Source: CAVAVT01 sp963592185 (GTDB taxonomy: Bacteria; Bacillota; Negativicutes; Selenomonadales; Selenomonadaceae). From it: DNA of 36,569 bases. The translations under genes were made by a program, and so were the position numbers. Below the pieces are notes generated by a model. It saw only the letters and a list, made by a program, of their open reading frames with translations, did no database searches and had not been told where the DNA came from. Location of the stretch: the NCBI GenBank assembly GCA_963592185.1, contig CAVAVT010000013.1, positions 1 through 36,569 of the forward strand. Reading direction: 5' to 3'. How positions within the stretch are numbered: the first letter of the stretch is position 1; the number at the start of each line of letters is the position of its first letter. Of this stretch, positions 8,492 through 16,235 are shown piece after piece.

Positions 8492-9301
8492 TCAATGGTC
8501 CAAAGCTGCATGGGCCATTTTGACAACCTCTGCGGCCTCTGTATCACTAACATTGGCTTCTCTTTTTTCATCCGGTGTCAGCCAGACTAGGTATTCGATA
8601 TTGCCTTCCGGTCCTTTAACAGGAGAATATGTAAGTGCTAATGCTTTCAGCCCTAAATCATCTGCCACATGAAGCACCTTTATTATTACTTCCTCATGCA
8701 CCGCAGGATCCTTTACTACACCCTTTTTGCCTACTTTTTCCCTTCCAGCTTCAAATTGCGGCTTAATAAGGGCAACAACCTCTCCTTTAGGCTGAAGCAG
8801 TTCCTTGACATTTGGAAGAACCTTGTCAAGGGAAATAAACGCCACGTCTATAGAGGCAAAATCTATGGGCTGTCCCAAATCTTCAAGATGTACATTTCGT
8901 ATATTGGTGCGCTCCATGTTGACCACACGCTCATCGGTCCGGAGCTTCCATGCCAGCTGTCCATAGCCTACATCAATTGCAAAGACCTTCACAGCACCAT
9001 TTTGCAGCATACAGTCAGTAAATCCTCCGGTGGAGGCTCCAATATCTGCTGCTATTTTATCCTGAAGGGAAACGCCAAATTCCTTTATAGCCTTAGCCAG
9101 CTTCAGACCGCCGCGGCTGACATATGGATTATTGTTTCCTAAAATGCGTATTACCGCATCTTCCTTAACCATTGTACCAGCTTTATCTATTTTCTTTTCA
9201 TCCACTAGTACCAGTCCTGCCATGATAGTTGTTTTAGCTCTTTCACGACTTTCAGCAAGGCCCTTTTTTACCAGCAGTACATCCAATCTTTCCTTTGCCA
9301 T
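8492..9301 (-). CDS. tlyA: TlyA-family rRNA 2'-O-methyltransferase (S4 + FtsJ domains)
   Basis: This 269-residue protein has an N-terminal S4 RNA-binding domain (residues about 3-60, RLDVLLVKKGLAESRERAK) joined to an FtsJ-like Rossmann methyltransferase with the SAM motif DIGASTGGFTD at 86-96. In mycobacteria TlyA methylates 16S and 23S rRNA at cytidine 2'-OH; the old label haemolysin A is a misnomer. The VSRGGLKL linker between the domains is typical. The gene lies 30 bases after dxs, matching the conserved Firmicute order dxs-tlyA-nadK-argR-recN. Confidence 0.93.
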   Translation of the reverse strand: MAKERLDVLLVKKGLAESRERAKTTIMAGLVLVDEKKIDKAGTMVKEDAVIRILGNNNPYVSRGGLKLAKAIKEFGVSLQDKIAADIGASTGGFTDCMLQNGAVKVFAIDVGYGQLAWKLRTDERVVNMERTNIRNVHLEDLGQPIDFASIDVAFISLDKVLPNVKELLQPKGEVVALIKPQFEAGREKVGKKGVVKDPAVHEEVIIKVLHVADDLGLKALALTYSPVKGPEGNIEYLVWLTPDEKREANVSDTEAAEVVKMAHAALDH

Positions 9302-9331
9302 ATATTATGACTCCTATTAAAGAATATTCCC

Positions 9332-11236
9332 TTAGTTATCTATTTCTGTCTCATAAAAATTCTGCACTGAAACAGCTATTTTTTCAGGTGTAAGACCGCA
9401 TATATCCCACAGTTCTTTTATAGTTCCCTGTTCGATAAAATGGTCCGGGATGCCAAGTCTAAGCAGAGGTTTTTTTATGCGTTTATCTGTGAAAAATTCA
9501 GTCACAGCAGAGCCAAAGCCACCAAGCAGTGCATTTTCCTCAACGGTAACAAAGCCATCCATCTGGTCTGCCAAATCAGTGAGCAGCTTTTCATCCAGAG
9601 GCTTTACAAAGCGCATATTGACGATGGTAACATCCAGCCCCTGGTCAGAAAGAATTTCAGCTGCCTTTAGCGCATTACTAACCATGCTTCCTATTGCAAG
9701 CAGTGCTATTTTTCCACCGCTCTTAAGGATTTCACCTTTTCCAATTTCCATGGATTGCATAGGAAATTCCTGCCCATCCTCGTCTAAGAGCGCTACACCG
9801 GTCCCAGCTCCCCTTGGATAGCGTACAGCTACAGGGCCATCGTGATTGACAGCTGTATATACCATATCCCTTAATTCCAGTTCGTCCTTGGGAGCCATAA
9901 CTACCATTCCAGGCATATGCCTTAGATATGAAAAGTCAAATACTCCATGATGTGTTGGACCATCTGCGCCAACCAAACCAGCTCTATCAAGACAGAGGGT
10001 TACGTGCAGTGACTGTAGACACACATCGTGCATAAGCTGGTCATAGGCTCTCTGGGCAAAAGTGGAATAAAGCGCAACCACTGGCTTTTTTCCTGCTGCA
10101 GCAATTCCAGCCGCCATAGTTACAGCATGTTCCTCCGCTATGCCCACATCTATAAAACGGTCTGGAAAAGCAGCTCTGAACTCATTAAGTCCCGTTCCAC
10201 TAGGCATAGCTGCTGTTATTGCAACTATATCCTCATCCTTGTAGCCCAGCTCAGTTATCGCTCTCCCAAAAATAGATGTGTATGTGGGAGGTTGTCCAGC
10301 TGATGTTACAGGTGTTCCGCTTACAACATCAAAGGCTCCAATGCCATGGTATTTTCCAGGGTTAATCTCCGCTGGAAGGTAGCCCTTGCCTTTTTTTGTA
10401 TTTACATGCACCAGTACTGGACCGGGATAGTTAGCTGCCTGAGCAAGAATCTCCTTAAGAAGTGGAATATTATGCCCATCTATAGGTCCGATATAATGGA
10501 ACCCAAGCTCCTCAAACATAGAGCCTGGCACCAGTGCTGACCTCATGCCATCCTTAATATGGCTTGCCGCCTGGAAAACAGTACCTCCGATTCTTGGAAT
10601 GCTTTTAATGAGTTCCTTGACTTCCTCTTTAGCCTTGGTGTACTCCGGGGCAACTCTGATTCTTGAAAGATATTCTGACATCGCCCCTACATTTTTATCA
10701 ATGGACATGGCATTGTCATTTAATACTACAATCAGCTTTTTTCCTAAATCCCCAGCATGGTTTAAAGCCTCAAAGGCTTCTCCTCCGGTAAGTGCACCAT
10801 CCCCGATAACAGCTACTACCTGATGCTTTTTACCATCCATATCTCTGGCAATTGCCATTCCAACTGCGGCAGAAATAGACGTGCTTGCGTGTCCTACGCC
10901 AAAAGCATCGTAAGGGGACTCAGATCGCTTTGGAAATCCTGTTATTCCATCTTTTTTCCTAAGGGTAGAGAATCTTTCCCTGCGACCTGTCAGGAGTTTG
11001 TGGGCATACGCCTGGTGTCCCACATCCCATATAATTTTATCCTCATCCGCATTAAATACACTGTAAAGCGCCAACGTAAGCTCAACAGCTCCAAGGCTCG
11101 GAGCAAGATGGCCGCCGTTGCTTGCAACTGTATTTACAATACAGCTGCGCAGTTCAGCCGCCAAGGTTTCAAGCTGTTCATTTGTCAGCGTCTTTACTTG
11201 TTGCGGATTGTCTATATGCTCAAGGATTTGATTCAT
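9332..11236 (-). CDS. dxs: 1-deoxy-D-xylulose-5-phosphate synthase
   Basis: This thiamine-diphosphate enzyme of about 634 residues makes DXP from pyruvate and glyceraldehyde 3-phosphate, the entry step of the MEP isoprenoid pathway. Visible motifs are GHQAYAHKLLTGR, the ThDP/metal motif GDGALTGGEAFEALNHAG ending in LNDN (about residues 145-175), GPIDGHN, and the transketolase pyrimidine-domain segment EEHAVTMAAGIAAAG followed by DRAGLVGADGPTHHG. Two in-frame ATGs (11242 and 11236) are possible. GAAAAGAG is only one base before the first and seven before the second, so the second is preferred. It is paired with ispA upstream, so one transcript supplies both precursor and prenyl-chain synthesis. 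Confidence 0.96.
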   Translation of the reverse strand: MNQILEHIDNPQQVKTLTNEQLETLAAELRSCIVNTVASNGGHLAPSLGAVELTLALYSVFNADEDKIIWDVGHQAYAHKLLTGRRERFSTLRKKDGITGFPKRSESPYDAFGVGHASTSISAAVGMAIARDMDGKKHQVVAVIGDGALTGGEAFEALNHAGDLGKKLIVVLNDNAMSIDKNVGAMSEYLSRIRVAPEYTKAKEEVKELIKSIPRIGGTVFQAASHIKDGMRSALVPGSMFEELGFHYIGPIDGHNIPLLKEILAQAANYPGPVLVHVNTKKGKGYLPAEINPGKYHGIGAFDVVSGTPVTSAGQPPTYTSIFGRAITELGYKDEDIVAITAAMPSGTGLNEFRAAFPDRFIDVGIAEEHAVTMAAGIAAAGKKPVVALYSTFAQRAYDQLMHDVCLQSLHVTLCLDRAGLVGADGPTHHGVFDFSYLRHMPGMVVMAPKDELELRDMVYTAVNHDGPVAVRYPRGAGTGVALLDEDGQEFPMQSMEIGKGEILKSGGKIALLAIGSMVSNALKAAEILSDQGLDVTIVNMRFVKPLDEKLLTDLADQMDGFVTVEENALLGGFGSAVTEFFTDKRIKKPLLRLGIPDHFIEQGTIKELWDICGLTPEKIAVSVQNFYETEIDN

Positions 11237-11282
11237 ACTCATACTCTTTTCTAACGATTATATGTTTCGAAGATGAAAAATA

Positions 11283-12164
11283 TCAGTTTTTCCTATTGAT
11301 AAGAGCCTTTAAAATATATCTTAGGAAATCAGCTTTTTCATCGAAGCAGTCCAATGCCTTCATCGCATTGTCCACAGCTTCCTGGGCAAGTTCATGGGCT
11401 TTTTCCAGTGAAAACAGTGTAACATAGGTGGATTTATGATTGCGTTCATCGCTGCCAACAGGCTTGCCAATAAGAGCTTCGTCGCCTTCATAATCAAGGA
11501 TATCATCAGTTATCTGGAATGCCAGCCCAAAATTTTCGGCATAGGTAGTAAGTCTTTCCAGCATTTCATCATCTGCGCCGCCTAGGATTGCACCGGAACG
11601 TACAGCCGCTCTGAAAAGAGCTCCTGTTTTACCCATGTGCATTTTACGCAGCTCATCCGCATCAATTCTGCGGTTTTCAGCTTCCAAATCCAGTGCCTGT
11701 CCACCTACCATTCCCTGAGAACCTGCAGCATCACTAATTTCACGAATTACCGCAATCATCTTCTCAGGAGCCACATCTGTCTGACGGGTAAGAACCTGAA
11801 ATGCCATTGTTAAAAGACCATCACCTGCAAGAATTGCAATTGCATCACCGAACACCTTATGATTTGTCGGCTTGCCCCTTCTCAAATCATCGTTGTCCAT
11901 GGCTGGCAAATCGTCATGTATCAAGGAATATGTATGTATCATTTCCATTGCACATGCCGATTTAACAAAGCTGTCACCATTTCCACCAACAGCATCTGCA
12001 GCTGCCATAAGCATCATAGGACGCAGTCTCTTTCCGCCTGCCATAAGGCTGTATTTCATGGATTCATGCAATGTACGGTCTATTTCTTTATCTTCCTGAA
12101 GCTCTTCTAAAAGAGTCTTTTCAATCAAGCTGCGCCTAACGTCAAGTTTATCCTTCAACTCCAT
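11283..12164 (-). CDS. ispA: Farnesyl/geranyl diphosphate synthase (short-chain trans-prenyltransferase)
   Basis: This 293-residue enzyme condenses IPP with allylic diphosphates. The first aspartate-rich motif DDLPAMDNDD is at about residues 84-93 and the second, DDILD, at about 220-224. GGKRLRP near 43-49 and the GQALDLE segment are also typical of the IspA type. The frame opens at a TTG (12179), but AAAGG abuts that codon with no spacing. The ATG at 12164 is better placed against the family N terminus, although its Shine-Dalgarno spacing is long, so the start is uncertain by five codons. It is encoded directly after xseB and before dxs. Confidence 0.94.
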   Translation of the reverse strand: MELKDKLDVRRSLIEKTLLEELQEDKEIDRTLHESMKYSLMAGGKRLRPMMLMAAADAVGGNGDSFVKSACAMEMIHTYSLIHDDLPAMDNDDLRRGKPTNHKVFGDAIAILAGDGLLTMAFQVLTRQTDVAPEKMIAVIREISDAAGSQGMVGGQALDLEAENRRIDADELRKMHMGKTGALFRAAVRSGAILGGADDEMLERLTTYAENFGLAFQITDDILDYEGDEALIGKPVGSDERNHKSTYVTLFSLEKAHELAQEAVDNAMKALDCFDEKADFLRYILKALINRKN

Positions 12165-12186
12165 GCTGTTTCTACACAACCTTTCT

Positions 12187-12429
12187 TTATTCTATGTTCA
12201 GCTCTGTCTCAGTAATTCTTTTTCCCGATTCCTTGACCAGAAGATCGATTGACTGTTCTGCCTGGTCCAGTGCCTCACTGCAAGCCTTAGAATACTCCAT
12301 GCCCTTTGAATAGGATTCTATCAGCTCATCCAAGGGCATATCACCGCTTTCCATAGCCTTAACTATGCTTTCAAGCCTTGAAAGATTTTCTTCAAAGCTT
12401 AATACTTCCTTTTTCTTTCTTGCCGGCAT
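12187..12429 (-). CDS. xseB: Exodeoxyribonuclease VII small subunit
   Basis: This 80-residue helical protein with the family pattern LSFEENLSRLESIVKAME followed by LDELIESYSKGM is the small subunit that, in several copies, binds one XseA to make exonuclease VII. Upstream in-frame codons exist, but AGGAGG lies five bases before the ATG at 12429, which fixes the start (MPARKKK). The Shine-Dalgarno sits just after the xseA stop codon, so the two subunits are translated from adjacent sites. Confidence 0.95.
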   Translation of the reverse strand: MPARKKKEVLSFEENLSRLESIVKAMESGDMPLDELIESYSKGMEYSKACSEALDQAEQSIDLLVKESGKRITETELNIE

Positions 12430-12439
12430 ATTGCCCTCC

Positions 12440-13645
12440 TTACTGCTGAATACTATCAACTATAGCTGAAAAAGCTCCCTTTTCCAGCCTTATCTTTACG
12501 CTGTCTCCAACCACAATGTCCTTCGTATTTTTTATGATACCGCCCTGCTTGTTTTCCACCAGACTATAACCTCTTTTCAGAGTGTTTAATGGATTTAATA
12601 AAGAGAGTCTTTCAATCTCTATCAGCAATTTATGGCGTTTGTTTTCGGTTATGCCTTTGCATCCTGAAATCAATGAATCTGTCAAAACGTCCACAGCCTG
12701 TTTTTTGTCATTGATATAACGCTTGGGATTGACAAATACCTGGGATTCCAAAAGTCTCGTCAGATTTTGCTGTTTATTCTTCATTTGCCCCTTAAGCTGG
12801 GCATTAAGCCTTGCCTGAAGTCCGTCCACGGTTCTAATAAGCTCCGACACATTTGGAACAGCAATTTCCGCCGCATGGGAAGGTGTGGCAGCCCGTACAT
12901 CACTGGCAAAGTCAGCCAAGGTAAAATCAGTTTCATGCCCCACAGCTGATATAACCGGCAGCTCCGAGTCATAAATCGCCCTTACAACAGGTTCCTCATT
13001 AAACGACCATAAATCCTCGGCAGAGCCGCCGCCACGTCCCACAATAAGCAAATCTACTGGATTTTTTATATATTTGTAATTAAAAAATCTTATGGCATTT
13101 GCAATTTCCCGGGCGGATGCCTCTCCCTGCACGGTTACAGGATATAGTACCAGCTGGATATTGGGATTGCGCCGCTTGGACACATGATGAATATCCCTTA
13201 AAACCGCTCCTGATAGCGAGGTTACTATACCTATTCTCCTTGGAAACTTTGGCAGAGGCTTTTTATGGCTTTCATCAAAAAGCCCCTCAGCCTGCAGACG
13301 CTGTTTAATCTGCTCAAAGGCAACAGCCAGTTCCCCAGCACCCTCTGGCTGCAGCTGGTCCACATACAGCTGGTATACACCATCTCGGTCATACACCGAC
13401 ACACTTCCTGCGGCAATGACAGACATACCATTTTCCGGCTTGAATCTAAGTCCCATTGCACGGCTTTTGAACATTACACATTTAATCGCTGCAGTACTAT
13501 CCTTAAGCGTAAAATAGCAATGCCCGGAGGTGTAGCATTTAAAATTTGAAATTTCACCCTGAACCATAAGATTTTTTAAAGCATGTTCGCCATCGAACAT
13601 AGACTTAATAAATCTGGTAAGATCACCAACACTATGTACAGCCAC
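12440..13645 (-). CDS. xseA: Exodeoxyribonuclease VII large subunit
   Basis: This 401-residue catalytic subunit degrades single-stranded DNA from both ends. It has an N-terminal OB fold (VQGEISNFKCYTSGHCYFTLKD), then the catalytic domain with RIGIVTSLSGAVLRDI, LLIVGRGGGSAEDLWSFNE and ISAVGHETDFTLADFASD, a coiled-coil region and a short C-terminal domain ending KRGYSLVEN. The frame is open for 19 more codons upstream, but that stretch contains a terminator hairpin and the Shine-Dalgarno. The GTG at 13645, five bases after AGGAGGTG, is the start. Confidence 0.95.
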   Translation of the reverse strand: MAVHSVGDLTRFIKSMFDGEHALKNLMVQGEISNFKCYTSGHCYFTLKDSTAAIKCVMFKSRAMGLRFKPENGMSVIAAGSVSVYDRDGVYQLYVDQLQPEGAGELAVAFEQIKQRLQAEGLFDESHKKPLPKFPRRIGIVTSLSGAVLRDIHHVSKRRNPNIQLVLYPVTVQGEASAREIANAIRFFNYKYIKNPVDLLIVGRGGGSAEDLWSFNEEPVVRAIYDSELPVISAVGHETDFTLADFASDVRAATPSHAAEIAVPNVSELIRTVDGLQARLNAQLKGQMKNKQQNLTRLLESQVFVNPKRYINDKKQAVDVLTDSLISGCKGITENKRHKLLIEIERLSLLNPLNTLKRGYSLVENKQGGIIKNTKDIVVGDSVKIRLEKGAFSAIVDSIQQ

Positions 13646-13663
13646 TCTGACACCTCCTGGAAA

Positions 13664-13691
13664 CAAAAGAAAAGCCAGACTTACGCCTGGC
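13664..13691 (-). terminator. Intrinsic terminator/attenuator between nusB and xseA
   Basis: Minus strand: GCCAGGC (13691-13685), loop GTAA, GTCTGGC (13680-13674), then TTTTCTTTT. The stem has 7 bp with one G-T pair. It lies in the 59-base gap between the nusB stop and the xseA start, just before the xseA Shine-Dalgarno, so it would uncouple the asp23-nusB transcript from xseA-scpB or attenuate it. Confidence 0.78.
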
Positions 13692-13704
13692 ATATCAGAC
13701 ACGG

Positions 13705-14115
13705 TTATTCAAAAACAGTTTCAAGCACACCGTTTATAAAGCCGCCTGACTTATCTGTGCCGAATTTTTTTGCCAGCTCCACTGCCTCATTAATGACAAT
13801 ATTCTTCGAAAGCTCCTCTTCGGCGAACTTATATTCATAAATAGCCATGCGCACGATATTTCTATCCACAGCAGCCATTCTGTCCAGCTTCCATTCCTTT
13901 GAAGCAGCTGAAATAAGGCTGTCGATTTCAAAGATATGTTCATCGGTTCCCTTAAGCAGCTTAACAGCATAGCTTTCTTCTGGAACCTCTTCAAAGCCTT
14001 CTTCCTTCATGGCTGCAGCAAGAGCACGGTCTTCCGCCTCAGTGTCCCTTTCGTTATTAAAATCCAACTGAAACAATGCCTGAAGGGCAATTTCCCTAGC
14101 TTTTCTACGATTCAT
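13705..14115 (-). CDS. nusB: Transcription antitermination factor NusB
   Basis: This 136-residue all-helical RNA-binding protein joins NusE (S10) on boxA RNA to prevent premature termination, mainly in rRNA operons. The N-terminal NRRKAREIALQALFQLDF and the C-terminal MAIYEYKF...NIVINEAVELAKKFGTDKSGGFINGVLE are the family hallmarks. It is the last gene before the terminator at 13664-13691 and follows the asp23-amaP-DUF2273 trio, an arrangement conserved in many Firmicutes. Confidence 0.96.
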   Translation of the reverse strand: MNRRKAREIALQALFQLDFNNERDTEAEDRALAAAMKEEGFEEVPEESYAVKLLKGTDEHIFEIDSLISAASKEWKLDRMAAVDRNIVRMAIYEYKFAEEELSKNIVINEAVELAKKFGTDKSGGFINGVLETVFE

Positions 14116-14141
14116 ATTTGCCTATCATGCCTTCCTTTATA

Positions 14142-14474
14142 TTATTGCAATCTCTTTTTCTTCCATCTATTCCTTGAACTTCCCCAGGAATTCCCAGCAA
14201 ACCAGTCAGCAAGAAAACTGAACACCGGCAGTGAAGGAAGTATTGCTTCCTTCCGCTCGATTTTATAGCCTGCATATCCACCAACGGCTGCAAGGATAAT
14301 GACAAACGTCATATTCCAAAAGCCAAAGATTAATATACATACAGCTAAAATCACACCTGCCAATGTACCAGCAATAACCCCAAGATGTCCATTGAGGATA
14401 GGTTTTACCGATGTTAGAAAAAAATCCAAAAAGCTGTTCTTTTCCTCAGCTGTCTGTTTATCCATGTTATCCAT
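14142..14474 (-). CDS. DUF2273-like small membrane protein
   Basis: This 110-residue protein has two hydrophobic segments (about residues 32-52 and 53-70; LGVIAGTLAGVILAVCILIFGFW then MTFVIILAAVGGYAGY) and a basic C-terminal tail. The segment pattern and the position directly after amaP match the DUF2273 family, whose members sit beside Asp23 and AmaP in Firmicutes. The usual family protein is about 60 residues, so this one has longer tails. The function is unknown; a role in membrane anchoring of the Asp23 complex is inference from context. The ATG lies one base after the amaP stop, with GAGGGTGG as Shine-Dalgarno inside amaP. Confidence 0.8.
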   Translation of the reverse strand: MDNMDKQTAEEKNSFLDFFLTSVKPILNGHLGVIAGTLAGVILAVCILIFGFWNMTFVIILAAVGGYAGYKIERKEAILPSLPVFSFLADWFAGNSWGSSRNRWKKKRLQ

Positions 14475-14475
14475 G

Positions 14476-15051
14476 TCAGACCACCCTCTGGCGTTTCTTT
14501 ACCGGTGTGCTGGCAATTTCGTCAACTCTGATATCCAGATCAAACTCTGAAACACCTACAACAGCTTCCATGCGCTCAGCAACAGCCTTTCTGATGGCAT
14601 CTGATATTCCAGAAACTTTATGCTCCTGCCCGATTACTATATGCAGGCTGAGCTTAAGCCTCCCAATTTCAGAATTACTTTTTCCATTTACAAATTCAAC
14701 ACGGGAATTTACTTCACGGACGCCATGACAGCTTCCTGCTGCCCGTTCAATCATGTCACGGACAGCAGGTATAGCTACATATATGTCCCCCATGTCACCC
14801 TGCACAACCACAGCCTCATTATCAAGCTTTTTCTTACCACTGGTACAAAAGCTTGCAAAAAAAAGCTTTATGCTGACAAGGAGAACAACCCCTGCCACAG
14901 CATGGGACTGCCAATTGGCACGGGCGTAGCTGAACTCATTCCACAGAGCATCATCAGACATGCCGCCAAGCAGTACAAAGAGTGCTGCACCGGCAAAAAC
15001 AGCGACAAATATTGTATAAAAAAACAGCAAGCCCCTGTTAATAACGCTCAT
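14476..15051 (-). CDS. amaP: Alkaline-shock-response membrane anchor protein AmaP
   Basis: This 191-residue protein has two N-terminal membrane segments (about residues 8-30 and 50-65) and a cytoplasmic part with an Asp23-like fold. In staphylococci AmaP tethers Asp23 to the membrane. The order asp23-amaP-DUF2273 supports the call, because the sequence itself is not strongly conserved. The longer frame begins at a TTG that overlaps the Shine-Dalgarno region. The ATG at 15051 (MSVINRG), six bases after GAGGT, is preferred. A basic KKRQR stretch ends the protein. Confidence 0.8.
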   Translation of the reverse strand: MSVINRGLLFFYTIFVAVFAGAALFVLLGGMSDDALWNEFSYARANWQSHAVAGVVLLVSIKLFFASFCTSGKKKLDNEAVVVQGDMGDIYVAIPAVRDMIERAAGSCHGVREVNSRVEFVNGKSNSEIGRLKLSLHIVIGQEHKVSGISDAIRKAVAERMEAVVGVSEFDLDIRVDEIASTPVKKRQRVV

Positions 15052-15082
15052 AGCATTACCTCTTTCCAAATCCTTTTAAGGA

Positions 15083-15487
15083 TTAGTGTACACGGGCCTC
15101 GTCAGGTTCCTCCGGCTTATCCTCTGGGAAATCCACACCCTGAACATGTACATTAACTTCAACAACGTTCAGTCCAGTCATAGCCTCAATGGCTTCCTTT
15201 ACGCTTTCCTGAGTTTCCAGAGCAATATCCGGTATACGTACACCGTACTTTACAATGATGTAAAGATCTACAGCTGCCTCACGCTCACCTACTTCTACCT
15301 TGACACCCTTAGTGAAATTTTTACGGCCCAAAAGCTCAGCAATGCCGCCAACAAGTCCGCCGCTCATACCTGCAATACCATCAATTTTGGTAGCAGCAAG
15401 ACCTGCAATTATACCAACAACCTCATCGGCAATACGGATGGAACCGAGCTGATCTTCACTTTTTACAACTTCATTTTCAACTGACAT
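15083..15487 (-). CDS. Asp23/Gls24 family envelope stress protein
   Basis: This 134-residue soluble protein has the Asp23 (DUF322) pattern: IRIADEVVGIIAGLAATKIDGIAGM near residues 18-40, then VEVGEREAAVDLYIIVKYGVRIPDIA and VVEVNVHVQGVDF. Members form membrane-associated clusters connected with cell-envelope homeostasis and alkaline stress. It has an excellent Shine-Dalgarno (AGGGAGGT) and probably its own promoter at 15551-15578. In spore formers spoIIIA genes lie between efp and this gene; here there is only a terminator and a promoter. Confidence 0.93.
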   Translation of the reverse strand: MSVENEVVKSEDQLGSIRIADEVVGIIAGLAATKIDGIAGMSGGLVGGIAELLGRKNFTKGVKVEVGEREAAVDLYIIVKYGVRIPDIALETQESVKEAIEAMTGLNVVEVNVHVQGVDFPEDKPEEPDEARVH

Positions 15488-15550
15488 AATAATACCTCCC
15501 TTTATTTTGCTAATTCAAAGCATAATTAAACACATCGTATATTTATAAAT

Positions 15551-15578
15551 TCTATATACAGACCGTGTTTTCCTTCAA
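15551..15578 (-). promoter_or_regulatory. Candidate promoter of asp23-amaP-DUF2273-nusB
   Basis: Minus strand: TTGAAG (15573-15578), 16-bp spacer, TATAGA (15551-15556). It lies between the efp terminator and asp23, where a promoter is needed. Each box matches the consensus at four positions. Confidence 0.5.
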
Positions 15579-15596
15579 TTCCCAAAATATATCTTG

Positions 15597-15633
15597 AAAA
15601 AAATCCGCTGCCACTACCTTTGACAGCGGATTT
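15597..15633 (-). terminator. Terminator after efp
   Basis: Minus strand: ATCCGCTG pairs with CAGCGGAT across a 13-base loop, followed by a run of seven T. Only 10 bases separate it from the efp stop codon. It closes the unit that ends aroQ-pepP-efp. Confidence 0.9.
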
Positions 15634-15642
15634 AACTCAGTT

Positions 15643-16200
15643 TTAAGCTCTCTCGATGTAGTTACCAGTACGGGTATCTATGCGGAGTACATCGCCCTCA
15701 TTGATGAACAGAGGAACACGTACCTCATAGCCAGTCTCAACCTTAGCCATCTTGGTAGCACCAGTTGCGGTGTTGCCCTTTACGCCAGGCTCACACTCAA
15801 TAACCTTAAGGTTTACAGAGTTAGGAAGTGTAATACCGATGATACGGTCCTTAAAGGACTGAACACTAACTTCCATGTTCTCCTGGAGATAGTTAAGTGC
15901 TGTGCCAAGAGTATCCTTGTTAAGCTCAATCTGATCATAGGATTCCATATCCATGAATGTATATACACCGTCAGCCTCATAGAGGAACTGCATCTTGCGA
16001 GTATCCAGATGTGCAGGCGGCATCTTCTCGTTAGGGTTAAATGTACGCTCTACAACAGCTCCACTTTCAACATTCTTAAGCTTTGTACGAACGAATGCAG
16101 CGCCCTTGCCCGGCTTAACATGCTGGAATTCAACAACCTGCCATACACCATTGTCAATCTCGATGGTAAGTCCTGTGCGGAAATCTGTACTTGTAATCAT
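15643..16200 (-). CDS. efp: Translation elongation factor P
   Basis: This 185-residue, three-domain, tRNA-shaped factor relieves ribosome stalling at polyproline. The N-terminal KOW-like domain carries the loop HVKPGKGAAFVRTKL, with the tip lysine at residue 32. Lysine at this site in Bacillus-type EF-P is modified (5-aminopentanol), unlike the beta-lysylated lysine of E. coli. The OB domains follow, ending RIDTRTGNYIERA. No modification genes are seen nearby. Codon choice is more restricted than in neighbours, as expected for an abundant protein. The order pepP-efp is widespread. Confidence 0.97.
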   Translation of the reverse strand: MITSTDFRTGLTIEIDNGVWQVVEFQHVKPGKGAAFVRTKLKNVESGAVVERTFNPNEKMPPAHLDTRKMQFLYEADGVYTFMDMESYDQIELNKDTLGTALNYLQENMEVSVQSFKDRIIGITLPNSVNLKVIECEPGVKGNTATGATKMAKVETGYEVRVPLFINEGDVLRIDTRTGNYIERA

Positions 16201-16235
16201 TAACTAACGCCCTCCAATAATTCAGCTTACATTTT

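Noticed and set aside
13646..13702. Longer xseA start (19 extra codons)
   Set aside because: These codons lie on a terminator hairpin and on the AGGAGG sequence that serves the GTG at 13645.
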